This document shows positions 37,630 to 50,889 of a stretch of 64,000 nucleotides of DNA, piece after piece (the stretch's first letter is position 1; each line of letters begins with the position of its first letter). The position numbers were made by a program, and so were the translations under genes. Source of the DNA: Thunnus maccoyii (Eukaryota > Chordata > Actinopteri > Scombriformes > Scombridae); the NCBI RefSeq assembly GCF_910596095.1, contig NC_056550.1:3100001-3164000 (forward strand), given 5' to 3'. The notes beneath the pieces are model-generated. The model was not told the origin of the DNA and did no database searches. It saw only the letters and a list, made by a program, of their open reading frames with translations.

Positions 37630-37908
37630 AAAGGAAAAGCTATATTGCTTATAATGTGACCGAGTGGCAGCATGTAAATGGGAAACATTAATGGCTCCAG
37701 TAGGGCCCTCGGGAACTACGCTGATCTAAAGTACCTTTGATAAACTTGAATTCATAATGAGAACAGAAAAGTTTTAAACATATGAATTTAATACGAATCC
37801 TGAGATTCCCATCTCCCGTTTGAGACTTTCAAATAAAATAAAATGAGAAACACTGTCAAACACAGAGCTGAGATCCAACAGAACTAAACCTGAGTAGGAG
37901 CTGGTCAC

Positions 37909-39041
37909 TTAAGGGGGACCGAATATGCTTTTCCTTAAGTTCAGTCATATATATAATGTTACAGTGTCAGATGTTCATATTAAATGTGGCCAAAGTGTCA
38001 AATAATGAGGTAAACGTATGTATAAGTAATCCCTGTGAGCAAAAGGCACCGGCTTCACTCTGCTCTGAACACTCCGTTTCTAACAGTTTTTTCTACTCTC
38101 AGCCCGAGCTGACATCAGCTTGTGATGGATTCTATATATGGTCATCTGCTCCACACACAGTGTGTGAGTTCACTGCTCTGCTTATATTATGGCATTTTGT
38201 TTTCATGACTCCAGCACACAGCAAAGCAAAGTAAAATAAGTAGTTTACCTGTTGGAGGTGTACTGGTCTTCTGCAGCTCTTCATCAAACATCATTATCAC
38301 TGTGGCTGTTTCTGCTTGTACTATTCTTCCCTGCATTATTTCTAACTGATCCGCTGAACAAAGAGCTCCAAATATCTTCATATCTTAGAACCACTAACAA
38401 AGCTCTGATGAACACGTTTCATTTCCCGCAAATTCTTCACAATAAAAGTCTCCAATTATTTAGTCATTGAAAAACTTTAAATACAAAGGAGTAAATCAGG
38501 AAATGTTGGGCTTCATCAGCAGTCACTTCACACTACTGATAGTGCTGCCGATGGATGTATAAAGAGAACTGGATACAGGAAGAGCGCCAGGCTTTGAAGC
38601 AAATTTGACATAGAGGCCAAACCACGTAATTACAACGTCATGTGATGTACACTGGCCTAAAAAGACTTTTTCCCCGTTTTCACCGTTGCGGAAGCAATGC
38701 GGAAGTTGTTGAACTTTTCTGGCTTCATGCGCCACTGAGCAACTTTCATGGGAATGAACGGGGCCCCACCGCTGCTGTATCCAGTTCTCTTTATACATCC
38801 ATGGCTGCCCCTCAGCAGCTTCCAGAAAGCTGGCCAATCAGAACAGAGTGGGCTCATCAGGAGGGGGGACTTAAAGAGACAGGTGCTAAAACTGCCTGTT
38901 AGAGACAGAGGCTGAACTGGGGGGCTGCATAAGTATAAGATAAATAAGGAGTTTTTTGAACTGTGAATCATGCAAAGCTACTCTGGTGGAGTCCCAGAAA
39001 AAAAAATAGAGCTAGAAATTAGCATAATTGGTCCCCTTTAA
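37909..39041. mobile_element. 1.1-kb non-autonomous transposon with AGGGGGACC ends
   Basis: The left end TTAAGGGGGACCGAATATGC and the right end (complement TTAAAGGGGACCAATTATGC) are inverted repeats flanked by TTAA or TA. No transposase frame is present. A 252-bp element with its own 28-bp inverted ends lies inside at 38551. This type of AGGGGGACC-ended repeat is common in teleost genomes. Confidence 0.65.
38551..38802. mobile_element. 252-bp element with perfect 28-bp inverted ends, nested
   Basis: ATGGATGTATAAAGAGAACT begins at 38551 and continues to 38578. Its exact complement occupies 38775-38802, 28 of 28 bases. The interior yields open frames on both strands that are not genes. It lies within the larger element at 37909-39041. 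No clear target duplication. Confidence 0.65.
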
Positions 39042-39085
39042 AATAAGATCTTGATATGTGTGAGTCCAGAAGTATTTTAGGTCAC

Positions 39086-39500
39086 CTTAAACTTTTTCTT
39101 GCTGAGAGTTAGATGAGAAGATTGATACCGCTCTTGTGTCTGTACAGTAAATATGCAGTTGGAGCCAGCAGCCAGTTAGCTTAGCTTAGCATAAAGACCG
39201 GAATTGATTAATTAAATTAGTACAAACACAGAAGTGTCAGTTTTTGTATAGATTTAACAAATGAGAAATATTGTGTTAATTGGTGAGCTTTAGAGGTGAT
39301 GGCAGGTGGATTTTGTTTCCTTTGGACAGAGCCAGGCTAGCTGTTTCCCCCTGTTTGCAGTCTTTATGCTAAGTTAAGCTAGCCAACTGTAGCTTCATAT
39401 TTACCATGCAGATATGAGAATGATACCAGTCTTTTTGTTTAACTTGTGGCAAGAAAGCAAATAAGCTTATTTCCCAAAAAGTCGAACTGTAACAAAAGAT
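39086..39500. mobile_element. MITE with long inverted ends
   Basis: The left arm reads TTAGCTTAGCTTAGCATAAAGAC; the right arm is GTCTTTATGCTAAGTTAAGC, its near complement. Outer words (TGAGAAGATTGATACC against GAGAATGATACCAG) are also related. The internal GAGCCAGGCTAGCTG motif belongs to a repeat frequent in teleosts. No coding capacity. Confidence 0.6.
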
Positions 39501-40109
39501 GTTTCTTGGACTTTCACTGTTAAAGTCTATAGAGTCACAGAGTATTAGCCTTCATGGACAGAAATACGGTCGTCTATTTAGGTACTACCACACCGTTTTA
39601 CACCAATCAATTCACAACCATTATGGAGAGGAGGCATGATTACAATCAATAATGTTTTCAACGTACAAAGCAGGTGAGTATTGTATTAAAGAATCCAAAT
39701 CTGTCCTTTAAAAAGATTAAAAATGGCAAACATAAAGTTAAACAAATGCAATAACTGTATATTACACTCATGTAAAATGTGAATTAAATACGGCAGTGGG
39801 TTTACCACACTGAAGACTGGGACGTAAGGCATACTGTCACAGCAACACACTCTCTCTCTCTCCCATAACCATCCATCTAAGTGTATCTTGTAGACAAAGA
39901 GATTACAGCAGAGTACATCTCTATGCTGGGAGACATATCTCACCTTCTGAGTGCCTGTATGTGTGTGTGAGGGAGAGATTGTGTGTGTGTGTTCCAATAA
40001 TCTCTCTCTCTCCTGGCTGTCACCGCCTGTCGGCCTGCTGCCATGCTGTAATACGCGGACTGTTCCTTTATCTCTTGCATCATCGTCACCATCACTGTTA
40101 TGATTTCTG

Positions 40110-40111
<2 letters not shown>

Positions 40112-40147
<36 letters not shown>
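40112..40147. repeat. TG microsatellite
   Basis: About 18 TG units. Confidence 0.95.
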
Positions 40148-40148
<1 letters not shown>

Positions 40149-41634
40149 TATTGCATAACTCAGGCGTGATAGATCACCCACTTAGCAGCAGTGGTGAAAT
40201 ATGTGAGCAGTGGATTTTTATCATCCAGGGCGTCAAGAGGAAACTTTACCCTCAGATACAGACAGTACTGCTGCACTGCTGCTGTACTTAACTTTACACA
40301 CGCATTTGTGACCCAAACACATGAATGCAACCTGCAAGTAAAAGTGGTGGGACTAAACAGGAAAACAAGGAACTGTCACTTCATGGTAGGTCTTGTACTG
40401 TGTACAAAATGGTTCCCAAAAGACAACAAAAAAAGGCAAAATACAGCACTACTTTCTAATAATGCATCCTTTATAAGGCACTGAGTAGTAATAATCCATC
40501 AAAAAGAAATTTAGCATTGCCCAACTGTGAAATCTGTGATATCTGACTGGTGTTTATGCACCATTTCCCTTCCCATCTAGACTAAAATCCATTGATTAAC
40601 GTTGTAACAGTTACAACTGCACACTGGATGTGTTATTAGAAAAACTCTTTATTTTATCTTTATTTACTTATTTATAATTGAAGATTTGACGGCTTATTAG
40701 AAAGTAAGAAACACGATAACTATTTATCAGTGGATTACAAACATAAGAACTGTATTATTACATAATAGAAAGGCTAAACACGAGCCAAACAGACAATCTG
40801 TCAACCCAAAAGATGTTTTTAATTGCGATTTATTTATTTATTTATTAATAAACCCATTAGTTGCTACTTATAAAGCTTTCACAGTAGGTGCCTCATCAGT
40901 CGTGTTTGAGTTTCCAGCTGGGTTGTAAACCTCTGCCTCATCATACCGATAGTTTGCTGCACATTGCAAAGCATGTGCACTACTTTCTGCTAACAATCCC
41001 AATCCTTCATATTTTACAGTTTCAGACATGAATGTTGTATGACTCTATGGCATCAGAGTTTTCTCAATATGATGAAGAATTATAAGTATCTGAAATTTAA
41101 ATTCAAAACTCAACATAAACTATGAAGTATTTATTATACAGAGAGTGATGAAGGCATGAATGAGGGAGGGATTTCACCACAGGTCAAGAATGCAGAGAGA
41201 CTGTCTGAAAGTGTGCATCGTCATCCCCGTTGGTAAGATTTATTGTGTAGAGACTACAAAGACATGTGAAAGACACAGAGTTCATGGAGTGAGATTGGTG
41301 GGGTACTGAGATGCAGCCGAAGGACGCTCAAAGCTCAGCTCAACCTCTCTGACTTGCATTACAGCTAGAAAATGCCCCATTTTTGAAATTCAGTGATGTT
41401 TGAGCTCAAATGTGTTTCAGCCGCTAATGTCTGCAACCACTGCTGCTGCTCTAGCTCCTCAAACATCACCGTTGAATTTTCAGTAAATTTGATTATATCA
41501 ATGACTAATAAAAATGTTATCAAACTAAGCACTGCTGGAATTGTAACATCTTACATTAGCAGGTGTACCTAATATTATGTATTTGGACTGATTTCAAGAT
41601 ATCTGACATCACATTTCATTTTACCTAGAGGCTC

Positions 41635-41788
41635 TGACCTTTGACCTCAGATAAAAGGCATTTATAACAATGAATTATTAAATTCTACTGTATCTATTTT
41701 CTCCTCTTTCTAGCTTGTGTGACCTAGTACAGCCTCAACAGTAATTATTCAAAGACCACAGGAATATTGTGCCTGTGACCTTTGACCT
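41635..41788. promoter_or_regulatory. Two perfect DR1 nuclear-receptor motifs
   Basis: TGACCTTTGACCT occurs at 41635-41647 and again at 41776-41788, 141 bp apart in the same orientation. On the minus strand each reads AGGTCA-A-AGGTCA. DR1 is bound by RXR, HNF4, PPAR or COUP-TF dimers. The pair could also be a decayed tandem duplicate. Confidence 0.3.
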
Positions 41789-44307
41789 TTAAGATATTGT
41801 TTTTAATGTTAAGTCAAATTTATAGGATTCACTGTAGGTCTCTCATAATAACTACATCAGGCGAATTAGTTTGCTTTTTGTTTCACTTATTTCAGGAGTT
41901 TCAGGACCTGTACAATATGTCAACACCACCCTCCCCCCCCCATTCACACTCCCTTCCAGCCCTCCATGCTGAGCCAAAATGGCTGCCGGGTGTGAGAGAG
42001 ATCAGGTTTAAAGAGAGGATACCGAAGAACAGCGCAGGGTCATGGCTGAAAAAACAGTCAACCATAGTTCACACGTGTACATGCTGTGTACATATGTACA
42101 GAAATGTAATTATTTCCCTCTCTCTCCTTTTTTCTGCTATATGTGTGAATTTATTCAAATCACAGCAAAAAGCCAACTTGTGAGTCAAAAACAGGTGATC
42201 AATGCTTCACCCTCATCAATACAGCTTTGGTGTGTGTGTGTGAACTGTCTATTGAGTTGTCAGGTACTGTAAGAGCCTTGGAGGATACACACAAAACGCA
42301 AATCACTCTGTGTATGTGTCCCCCACCGCAGTCTCTCTCTAACAGGTCAATAAAGAGCCATTCCACAGGATTTACTGGTATTTACCAAGGGACCAACACA
42401 GACAATTGTCAGTCAATCCAACTGCACCAATTAACAGCCAGTAAATAGACTGCTGAGTGGAATAAACGGGGGGGGGGGGGGGGGTTAGCTGGCACTCAGC
42501 TAAATACTAAACTACTACAACTAAACTGAAATTTAGCTGTGTTTTATTGAGTAACATTCATGGAACTTATTTAACTGTGAAGCTTTGCAGGTGCTGCAGG
42601 TATCAATAAGACATAAAGAGGTATTTGATGATGTAACATCCCTTTGTTCCCATGTTGAAGGTCCTACAGTAAGCACTGTCTGGGACAACCTTTGTTAATA
42701 CAACAAGTACCATCCAATACAGGAGTGGCTCTTTATGGAAAATGTAAAAAAATCAAATGTGAGGGGAAAATGAACACACCTCCTCAGACAGACGCCCGAC
42801 TGTTTCTTTAGAAAACAGATTTCATGCCCGCAGACTGGTTAACATGAGTCGGTTCACTGGCAACCAAAAAATATACAATATAAAAAAAGGAAGAAAGAAA
42901 GAAAGAGAGGAAGATCTGGAAGGCGCAACAACACAGAGGAATGAGAAACTGGCAGAGCAGAAGTCTGCTAAACTCTAACTCCACACAAACAACACTGTTA
43001 TTGAACAATTCTGTAAAACTTTGACTTACATTCAACTTTAACTTTATTACATTCAGTGTTTTTTCAATATACTCTATGCACATAGTGAGTGAGTAAATTG
43101 TTATTGTTGAGGAAAGATTGTGGTTGTGGCAAATAAACTATGTTTAAGGTATATGGATAGGTTTAGGCAGCTAAAGCACCATTTACACTTCAAGTGCCAT
43201 TCCAGGTCTCCTGTATGAATCAAATCAAGATTTGATTTAATGTCTACACTTAGGGTTAGGATGTCTTCATTGGCCAGATCACAAATCTGATCACAATCAG
43301 TCTTGGTTTTCCATGTTTAATGCAAATCAGTCGGCTTTACTCCAGTCCAGAGAGTGGTTGTGAGGCACCTGAATCTGTCAAAAACACTGTATCAGTTCAT
43401 ATGACAGTAAAAGCTAAAAACTGTCCATAAACAACAAACACACTATTGACACAAGTTCAACTTACATTGAAAAAATACATAAAATTACCAAGTAAAATTT
43501 TCACTCCAGTTTTAGAAGTCAGCCCACACAAAGCGTATCATGAAAGAGCCACTGATTACTTTTGAAGCTTCATTTCCAGAGTACGACAGCATTGGTTTGA
43601 CTCCGGCTGGCACTTTGAAGATATAAGAGGCAAAAAGTTGAAAAGATTATGAGTATATGTTTCTTACCTTTTATCCTGACATTAAATGTTTCACACTGAC
43701 ATACTTACTGCCCTCTCATGTCACTTTTCATAGTCTGTGAAAGTTTTATGGTTCTTGTGTCAGAGTAGTGAGTTAGTTTGATTTTGGGCTTATGTGATTT
43801 TAGGTTATTCCCAGCAACATAGCTGTAAATACATGTTTTTTAAAAACATGTTGGCCCGTTATGAGAACACACTGCTGTTCCATATGAGAACCTTTAAAGA
43901 GCAAACACACTGGAGTCATCAGATGGACCTGTTGTTAATACACAGAAATTGCTTCCAAACAGCCATAAGTTGATCAGAGGCATCAAGCAGCTTCAAACCA
44001 TCTGGAAGCTTCAGCTGCTGAGACTCAGAGCAACGTGGCTGTTTGTCATCTGGCTTCTGCGACTGCTGATGTGTTTGCAGGCAAAATGTGACCATTTTTT
44101 TTAAATGAAGGTACTAAATATGAACACGGTGTAGGCTCATTCTCCTCCAAATTGAGTATTCAAAAACATGTTTTTTTCAGCTGGAAATAATGTGAATTGG
44201 CAACATTAGCATATTAGCAGTGTTAGCAGCTCTGAGATCAGTGAAGTGTCCAGTGTTTATGCCATTTATTGCTCCAAATTTTGGATCAATCAATCTGCAC
44301 CATGTGT

Positions 44308-44632
44308 AGGGCTGTAACTCATGATTATTTCATTATCAATCAATCTGACAATGATCTGATCTGATTATTAGTTTTGATTAATCAGTCAATCATTCGGTCT
44401 ATGTAAGAAAACATATTTTTAAATGCCCATCACAAGTTCCCAGATTCACTTCACAATCATAACAGGTAAAGAAAAACAGCAATTATTGAACTTTCAGGAG
44501 CGGGAATCAGAGAGTGTTGGAACTTCTACATTATATATAGTATATATAACTATTATATATATTAATTTAAAAATGATTGCTGATTAATTTTCTGTTGGAT
44601 GACTAATTGACAGATCATTTTAGCTCTAGCCT
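44308..44632. mobile_element. MITE with AGGGCTGTAACT ends
   Basis: It starts AGGGCTGTAACTCATGATTA and ends CAGATCATTTTAGCTCTAGC; these are rough inverted repeats, and the inner GATTAATCAGTCAATCATTC words are typical of a teleost hAT-like MITE. No transposase. Confidence 0.55.
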
Positions 44633-45535
44633 TGTCAGAGCCAGATCATCAGGTCAAGTTCATTTAAAGGTAAATACCAAGTAATAACTGATATTGTCAG
44701 TAATAATGATAGCAGTTAATACAGTATAGTGCTGTCACAGCATCTGTTGTTTTTCAGTTAAGCAAGCCTTGAAGAGGTTGTAAGACTTGAAGCCGCTGTG
44801 CCTTAAGCTACACTTCCTCATACTCACCACTTGATGTCAGCTCCAAGAAAACTCTGAAGTGTTGAAATGAATGGGAAAAACTTTGCTCTAGAAACACAAA
44901 CTCAATACATTTTTCCAAAAGAACACACGGTCTCAGTGGCTAATATCATTAGTTTATTTTACTTTTTACTTTATGGCAATTTTGGAAATTATGCTCCCAT
45001 TGTAAAGAAATGGTATGTTTATAGACATGTTTACACTGATAAGTGTCCCAGCCTATCACACTGAGCCATAGTGGTCACATCCTGCTCATCCCACCTCAGC
45101 TCCAATTTATTTCAGAAATGTTTTTCTGATGGATAATGGATATGAGAAGCTGGACATCATTGTCTCCAATAGGAATACTGGTGTATAAGGTAAACTTGTC
45201 ATTCTCAACAAATGATAGTATTTCCACAAGTACTGTCAAATTATTGAATAAGGGATCTGTTTCCTGAATTATTTGTTTTTAATCTATCCGGTTTATTTTG
45301 ATCAAGGTGTTTACACAAGGTCACTATGACTGAGTTGAATAAACACATTTAATTGCATTCTACTGAAGGACTGCAGGTACAGCATATCTCTCAATACTGG
45401 TTCCTACTGAAGATGTAAATGGTAAGTGGGTCACAAACACATAGTTTCATTTTTTATAAAGGCTGAGTAATTTCCTAAAACAGCTGGTCACTGTCATTTT
45501 TAACAAACATTAATCAAACAGGAGGAAATAGTGCA

Positions 45536-45761
45536 TGTGTTGGGGACTATTTTCAGTGGTGGATTAAGAACCATTTGCTGTGCTAGTGAATGTTTCTGGC
45601 AGCAAGATGAGTGTGTGTGGGATTGAGTCAAAATAAACTACAGTGTACAGTATGTATTCATGGTAATGAAGGAACATGTCACCCAGTGCAGTGGTGTGGC
45701 TCATTGACATGTTTTAATAGTTTTTGAACAGTAAAAGGAATAATATACATCAGGCTGTAAT
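45536..45761 (+). repeat. Dispersed repeat, copy A
   Basis: Similar over its length to the complement of 63316-63566: shared words include TTGGGGACTATTTT, TTTCTGGCAGCA, GGGATTGAGTCAAAATAAAC and GGAACATGTCACCCAGTGCA. Family unknown; no termini resolved. Confidence 0.65.
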
Positions 45762-46029
45762 ACACACAATACTAAGTAGATCATTTCACGGTTGGTTTTT
45801 CATGGGATATGTTGTTAGTAAGATAACTGTAGAGTAACACCAGACATATCCTTTAAGTTATTAAGAACTATTTCATTCTTTATCGCAGAAATACTGAATA
45901 TTGAACTCATAATATTAAGCTTTGACTTTTACCATGAGTTCCATGCACAAACATGAAGGGCTATCAGCTGGAGGCATTAATGTCCTTTGTGGCCCTTCTC
46001 CTCTGCCGTAGCTTGGGTGTAAATGTGTT

Positions 46030-46090
46030 GTGTAGATAAGAGCGGTCGAGCTGACAGAGTCTTATCACAGATAGCTGATAGCAGTGAGCC
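46030..46090. promoter_or_regulatory. Cluster of GATA-type and TALE sites
   Basis: Within 50 bp are AGATAAG (46034), CTGACAG (46051), CTTATC (46061), AGATAG (46070) and TGATAG (46077). GATA motifs are frequent by chance, but four with a TALE site in so short a span is notable. It lies deep in the b2a-b1a spacer, away from recognised transposons. Confidence 0.2.
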
Positions 46091-46819
46091 AGCAGGAAAA
46101 TCCCCTCCAGCTCTGACTTCACTCAGCTCTGCTCTGTGCTATTCTCATATCATCATTCTGTGAATATAACACAGCTACTGTGACCTCCAACCTTTGACCT
46201 CTGTTTGTAAATTTGAAACTGATGTTTTTTTGGTTTTTTTTTTTTAGTTTTGATAATTATTGTTCCAAGTAGCGACTGCAACAGCTGCATGATTATGGCA
46301 ATGCTGAAGTATCTTGAGCTGCAGTTCTTCTGATGGCCACTAGATGCTGCATCCAAGAAAACTCTGACTGGGTTGAAATCAATGGGAACATCTCACATGG
46401 CATCCTTTAAATGCTTGCTGACCAAAAATACTGGAAGGACCATATTTCTCAAAATTGATAAAAGGATGTGATATTTAACAAACTATTTATTTTTATAATG
46501 TCAGACATGCAATATTATTCTTGTCAGTCCCCTCAAGAAGAATAGATAATAGTTATTAGATAGCTAATAGATTTTTGATACTAAGTGATAATCATTTGTG
46601 GAGGCTCTGCCATAACTGTGTGTCGGGACATGAATAGTACATTCAAGCTAACTAAATTTCAACTTCTTTATGTCTGTTGATTATTGTCAGTCCTAAAACC
46701 AGCTTACGGCTGGTGTTACTGGTCTTTCTACAGTCTCTGGTTTGTCCAAGTGGAAGCTTTTCCCTTCCAAGAGAATTAATAAAATTGCAGTCCCAACTGA
46801 CTACAGTAAAAAAGCGTGA

Positions 46820-47661
46820 CACATGCAAACACAAGTACTGTCCTTTAGTACAGTTTTGAGGTACTTGTACTTTACTTGAGTATTTCCATTTGATGCTACT
46901 TTCTACTTCCGCTCTACTACATTTCAGAGGGAAATATTGTACTTTCTACTCCACTACATTTATTTGACAGCTTTAGTTACTTTTCAGATGAAGATTTGAC
47001 ACAATGGATAATATAACAAGCTTTTAAAATACAACACATTGTTAAAGATGAAACCAGTGGTTTCCAACCTTTTTGGCTTTTGACGTCTTACAAAAAGCAG
47101 TGTGTAGTCGGGGTTGCATGTCAGATGTCTATGAGTTGTTAACAGCTCATATCAATAAATGTTCAAATGATCCAATATTTCACCAAAAATCAAAGATTAG
47201 ACAAAAAGTCCAAAAACTGAAAACAGATTTGTGTATCAGAACTTTGTTTTTTCTTCTTTCCTCTCCCATTAATCATCTCATGACCCCTCAGATTTATCTG
47301 GTGACCATTTGGAGGAGCCCGACCCCTAGGTTGGGAACCACTGGACTAAACTAGCTAACTGTATATAAAGTAGTTGAAAGTAGCTCCACCTCCAGCAGCT
47401 ACAACAGTAACATGCTGCTCTAACACTGATGCTTCAGTATTAATAATCTAATGATGTCATATATAATAATATATCAGTCAGAGGGACCAAACCACTACTT
47501 TTACTGCAATACTTTAACGACATCAAGCTCATAATACTTACATACTTTTACTTAAGTAGGATTTTTCATGAAGGACTTTTACTTGTAATGGAGTATTTTT
47601 ACTTTCCTGTATTGGTTCATTTACTGGAGTAAAGGATCTGAATACTTCTTCCATCACTGCC
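46820..47661. repeat. Composite teleost repeat with AAGTATTCAGATCC end
   Basis: The right end GGATCTGAATACTTCTTCCA and TACTTGTAATGGAGTATTTT, together with the left GTACTTTACTTGAGTATTTC, mark a very common teleost dispersed repeat. A 291-bp inner element is bounded by CCAGTGGTTTCCAACC (47054) and GGTTGGGAACCACTGG (to 47344). Not a gene. Confidence 0.6.
47054..47344. mobile_element. Inner element with CCAGTGGTT inverted ends
   Basis: The terminal 16-bp words are complements except for one mismatch. Inside, a 93-codon frame is chance. A related fragment (CAGTGGTTTCCAAATGGGGT) occurs near 61032. Confidence 0.55.
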
Positions 47662-47664
47662 AAA

Positions 47665-48470
47665 ACACTGCACAGAGCTTTATAATACTATAAGACAACT
47701 CTTGAAAATGATCATAGTGGCATTCTTTTTATCTTGCGTCGTGCCAATGACAAGATAAAGAGTAGAAATACAACATTGATCATTGCAGTTTGACTGACTA
47801 CCAAAACTTGAGTGTTTAACTTTTTTTTTTACCAGAGCCCTATGCATCAGCACCCTCTGAGATCTCAGCAATTATTCTGGTGACTACAATCATATCATAA
47901 CTTAGAGAACCAATGGAAAAAGCCACAACAATGAAAGCCAAGTTGTAATAAACTGCAGCTTTCCTTTACATCTATGGACTTGTTTTCATTGCCTACCGTA
48001 TCCACAGTGCACTGTGGCTGTGGTTGTCACAGGTCAGATTGGAGGTTAAATATGGCAGGAAGCCTTCCAAAATACAGCTTTAATGTTTTCCACTGAAAGA
48101 TAAGAAACAGTGGAATATAAAAAGAGTAAAAGTCATGAAAATACCAGTGAGGTGGGAAAATAATCTTCTGACTGTAGTGAAGCTCACTGAAAAGACGGTA
48201 TAAGTTTTTCAACTCAAGACGGAAAGAAGTAAATGGAGCATCTACTTGTTCACTTACTTTTCAAAACTTACCTGCTGAAAACAAAAAAAAATGTTGGAAA
48301 AAGTGTGTATCAATGACTGACCACACCGGAGTCTGGTTTTACTATCAGATTTATCAAATTTAATCTGACAGCATTTAAACACAATGAAGGAAAAATGAAG
48401 TAGTTGAGTCTGCTGTGCTAATACTTTCTCTCTTTCTCTCTCTCTCTCTTTCTCTTTCTCCATCTGTGAG

Positions 48471-48507
<37 letters not shown>

Positions 48508-50880
48508 TTCAAATGTTATTAATAACGGTTAATAGATGCTGTTAAGTGTCTGCATCGGTGAATCAGGTTTCAGCACTAATGCAACGACGTCAGCAGTCTG
48601 GATGCACCACTCCTCTCTGTCAATGCCTCTCTTTCATTCTCTCTCCTATATCATCTTTCATGGTTTTCAGAAAGCCCCTCATAACACACACTCTCAACAC
48701 ACATCTCTACTCTTTTCCAGGAATATTGGAGCATAACTTCCTGGTTCTGGAGTCATTTGACCTGTCTGACAGGATTGTTAGAGGAGGCACAGTTGGAGAG
48801 GGCACGACAACAGAAATCCTACCTGTCCTCTCTGTAAAGCTGTGTGTAATGTAATGGTCACAGGTTTAAACTGTGCACTATTCTTCATATGTTGTCTAAT
48901 CACACTTCTTAATTAGCCCCGATTCAGGACTATGGTATATCCTGGATGGACATTTCAATTTCAGAAGAAAAATGGTAGAGGAAGAATGTTGAATTACAGC
49001 TGGGTTGTAGGCAATCTTCTTCGCTTCTCAGCCTTTAAAGTGGAAAAAAAAACATCAGATGAGTGTAAAGTAACAAAAAACACAAATTATCCTGACTGAA
49101 AAACGTCTGCACTATGGGTTAAGGTCAGCTCAAACAATTTACTTAAACCAAAGATTGTGCAGGACTTCCTCCTCACTCACTGACTAGAGTGCTGCTAAGT
49201 AGCAGTGTGCTCAGTGCTGCCTCTAGTGGCCAAAAGCTATATGACAGCTCTTGAAAGCTCTTGAATAACAGTTGTCTCTTTTATTTATAGTATCTTTACA
49301 CCAATCTTTTTGCTCATTTTATAAATTGCTAATGCAGTTGCCTACCATCTGGTGAGTTTGTATTTTCAACATTCACATTGTAACCAACTTTATGAACCCC
49401 TGAGGGACTGACATGTCCTTACAGTCCTCACATTCTGTGGTATGTAGTATATGTAGTGTAAAAATAGTCATAGATGTCAGTGTTTTAAAAACAGTGACGA
49501 TTGATTGTCACACACATGGCAGTACACATCACTGGTCACCACTCATGGTCTGAAATCTGATAAATAAGAAAATCAAAACCAGAAATAAACTTGTGTGTCT
49601 GTTTTTCGCTTGGTGCTCTTTTAGTTTCCAGGAACTCAAGCAGACTGACCTTCTTCCCTCCTGTGGGGTCATGACCCTTAGGTGAGCTCAGCCTGGTTTC
49701 TATCTTGTCTCAGGTCAGGAGTGGATTTTGGCAATCAGGAAAGATCCACACCTCAGACTGTTTGTTTCTGACTGTTTAGTCTGCTTATTTAAGTAGAAAA
49801 CTATATTAAAACTGCGGTAATCAACATTTTATATGAACAATGGGTCAAATGACTATGTGTGATGTTAAAAGTGTTTCTCATAGTGACAAAACCACATAAT
49901 TATCACAAACTCTGTAGTTCCCCAAAGCTCGGCTTTATAGCATATCTTACCTTACTGTTTTAGTTTTACGACCTGCAACTTTATTTTCCAAATGAATGCT
50001 ACTGTTGTTCCGTGCCTGCAAGGTAACTGTTTGATAACACATTAGCTATATTCAAATACATATATGAATACATGTCAATGTGTATGCGAAATTCAGCTTC
50101 TCACTGAGTTCTGCTCCAAGGAGGTCAAAAAACTGATTAGTGTTACTTTAACTTTTCCCATTTCCATGTGAAAATAATCCCAAAAGTTTCATTCAGAACC
50201 TTAATGAATTTTAATCAGAGTCACTAAGAGGAGACACTAAGATCCCAATTTCAACAATACAACTATTACAAAATTTATGAAAAAGCTACACTGCCGGACA
50301 CACACAAACACACACACACACACACACACACACATTTTGCATATATATCCGCAAATACAAGTAAGTGAATATTACACATGCATACATATACATATATACA
50401 CATACTTGCTTTTGTAGTGCTTTTGAATCTCAGCTAATTGTAAACCAAACTGTGCAGTTTGATTCTTAAAGCCTCTCTACCCTCAAAAATGTGTTTTTCC
50501 TATTGTTCCTTCACTTGCAATTAGCTTCACTGCGCAGAATGATATATGTACAGACTTTGTTTTCATATTCATCTGCTGAAGGGGGGAACATTTCTCTGTG
50601 CTCACTGAAAGTCTGAATTTAAGGGGTGAGCCTACGAGCAACATTTGTAACATTTGGAGGTTAATCGTGGTCCAGTATGCAACTTACACAAGTTGGAAAC
50701 TTGAAGCCTTCAGTTCACATACACTGAGAATGAGCTTTTCATTGAAGGTGAAATGATCTTTATCTTTTTTTCAATTAGGGAGAAAGAGTAGATGGAATTT
50801 TAAGTTTTTCAATGTGGTAATTGTACATTTTTTGAGGAAAATTATATTACACACATATTATTATTTCAGGCAGATTATTG
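47665..50880. other. Spacer between repeat clusters
   Basis: No coding gene and no clear transposon ends. It holds a CT/TG compound tract (about 48427-48503) and a CA run (about 50306-50333). Unique AT-rich sequence otherwise. Confidence 0.45.
48427..48503. repeat. CT then TG compound tract
   Basis: A CT-rich run is followed after a short gap by about 16 TG units. Confidence 0.9.
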
Positions 50881-50889
50881 TTTATATAT

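Larger units (their letters stand above)
39500..44300. other. hoxb2a-hoxb1a spacer, middle part
   Basis: No coding gene. It includes a TG run (40112-40147), the paired DR1 motifs at 41.6-41.8 kb and a poly-G tract (about 42467-42484). I see no element termini here, although old repeats could be missed by eye. Confidence 0.45.

Noticed and set aside
38523..38971. Overlapping frames of 86-104 codons as a gene
   Set aside because: They are produced by the inverted-repeat transposon at 38551-38802 and its host element.
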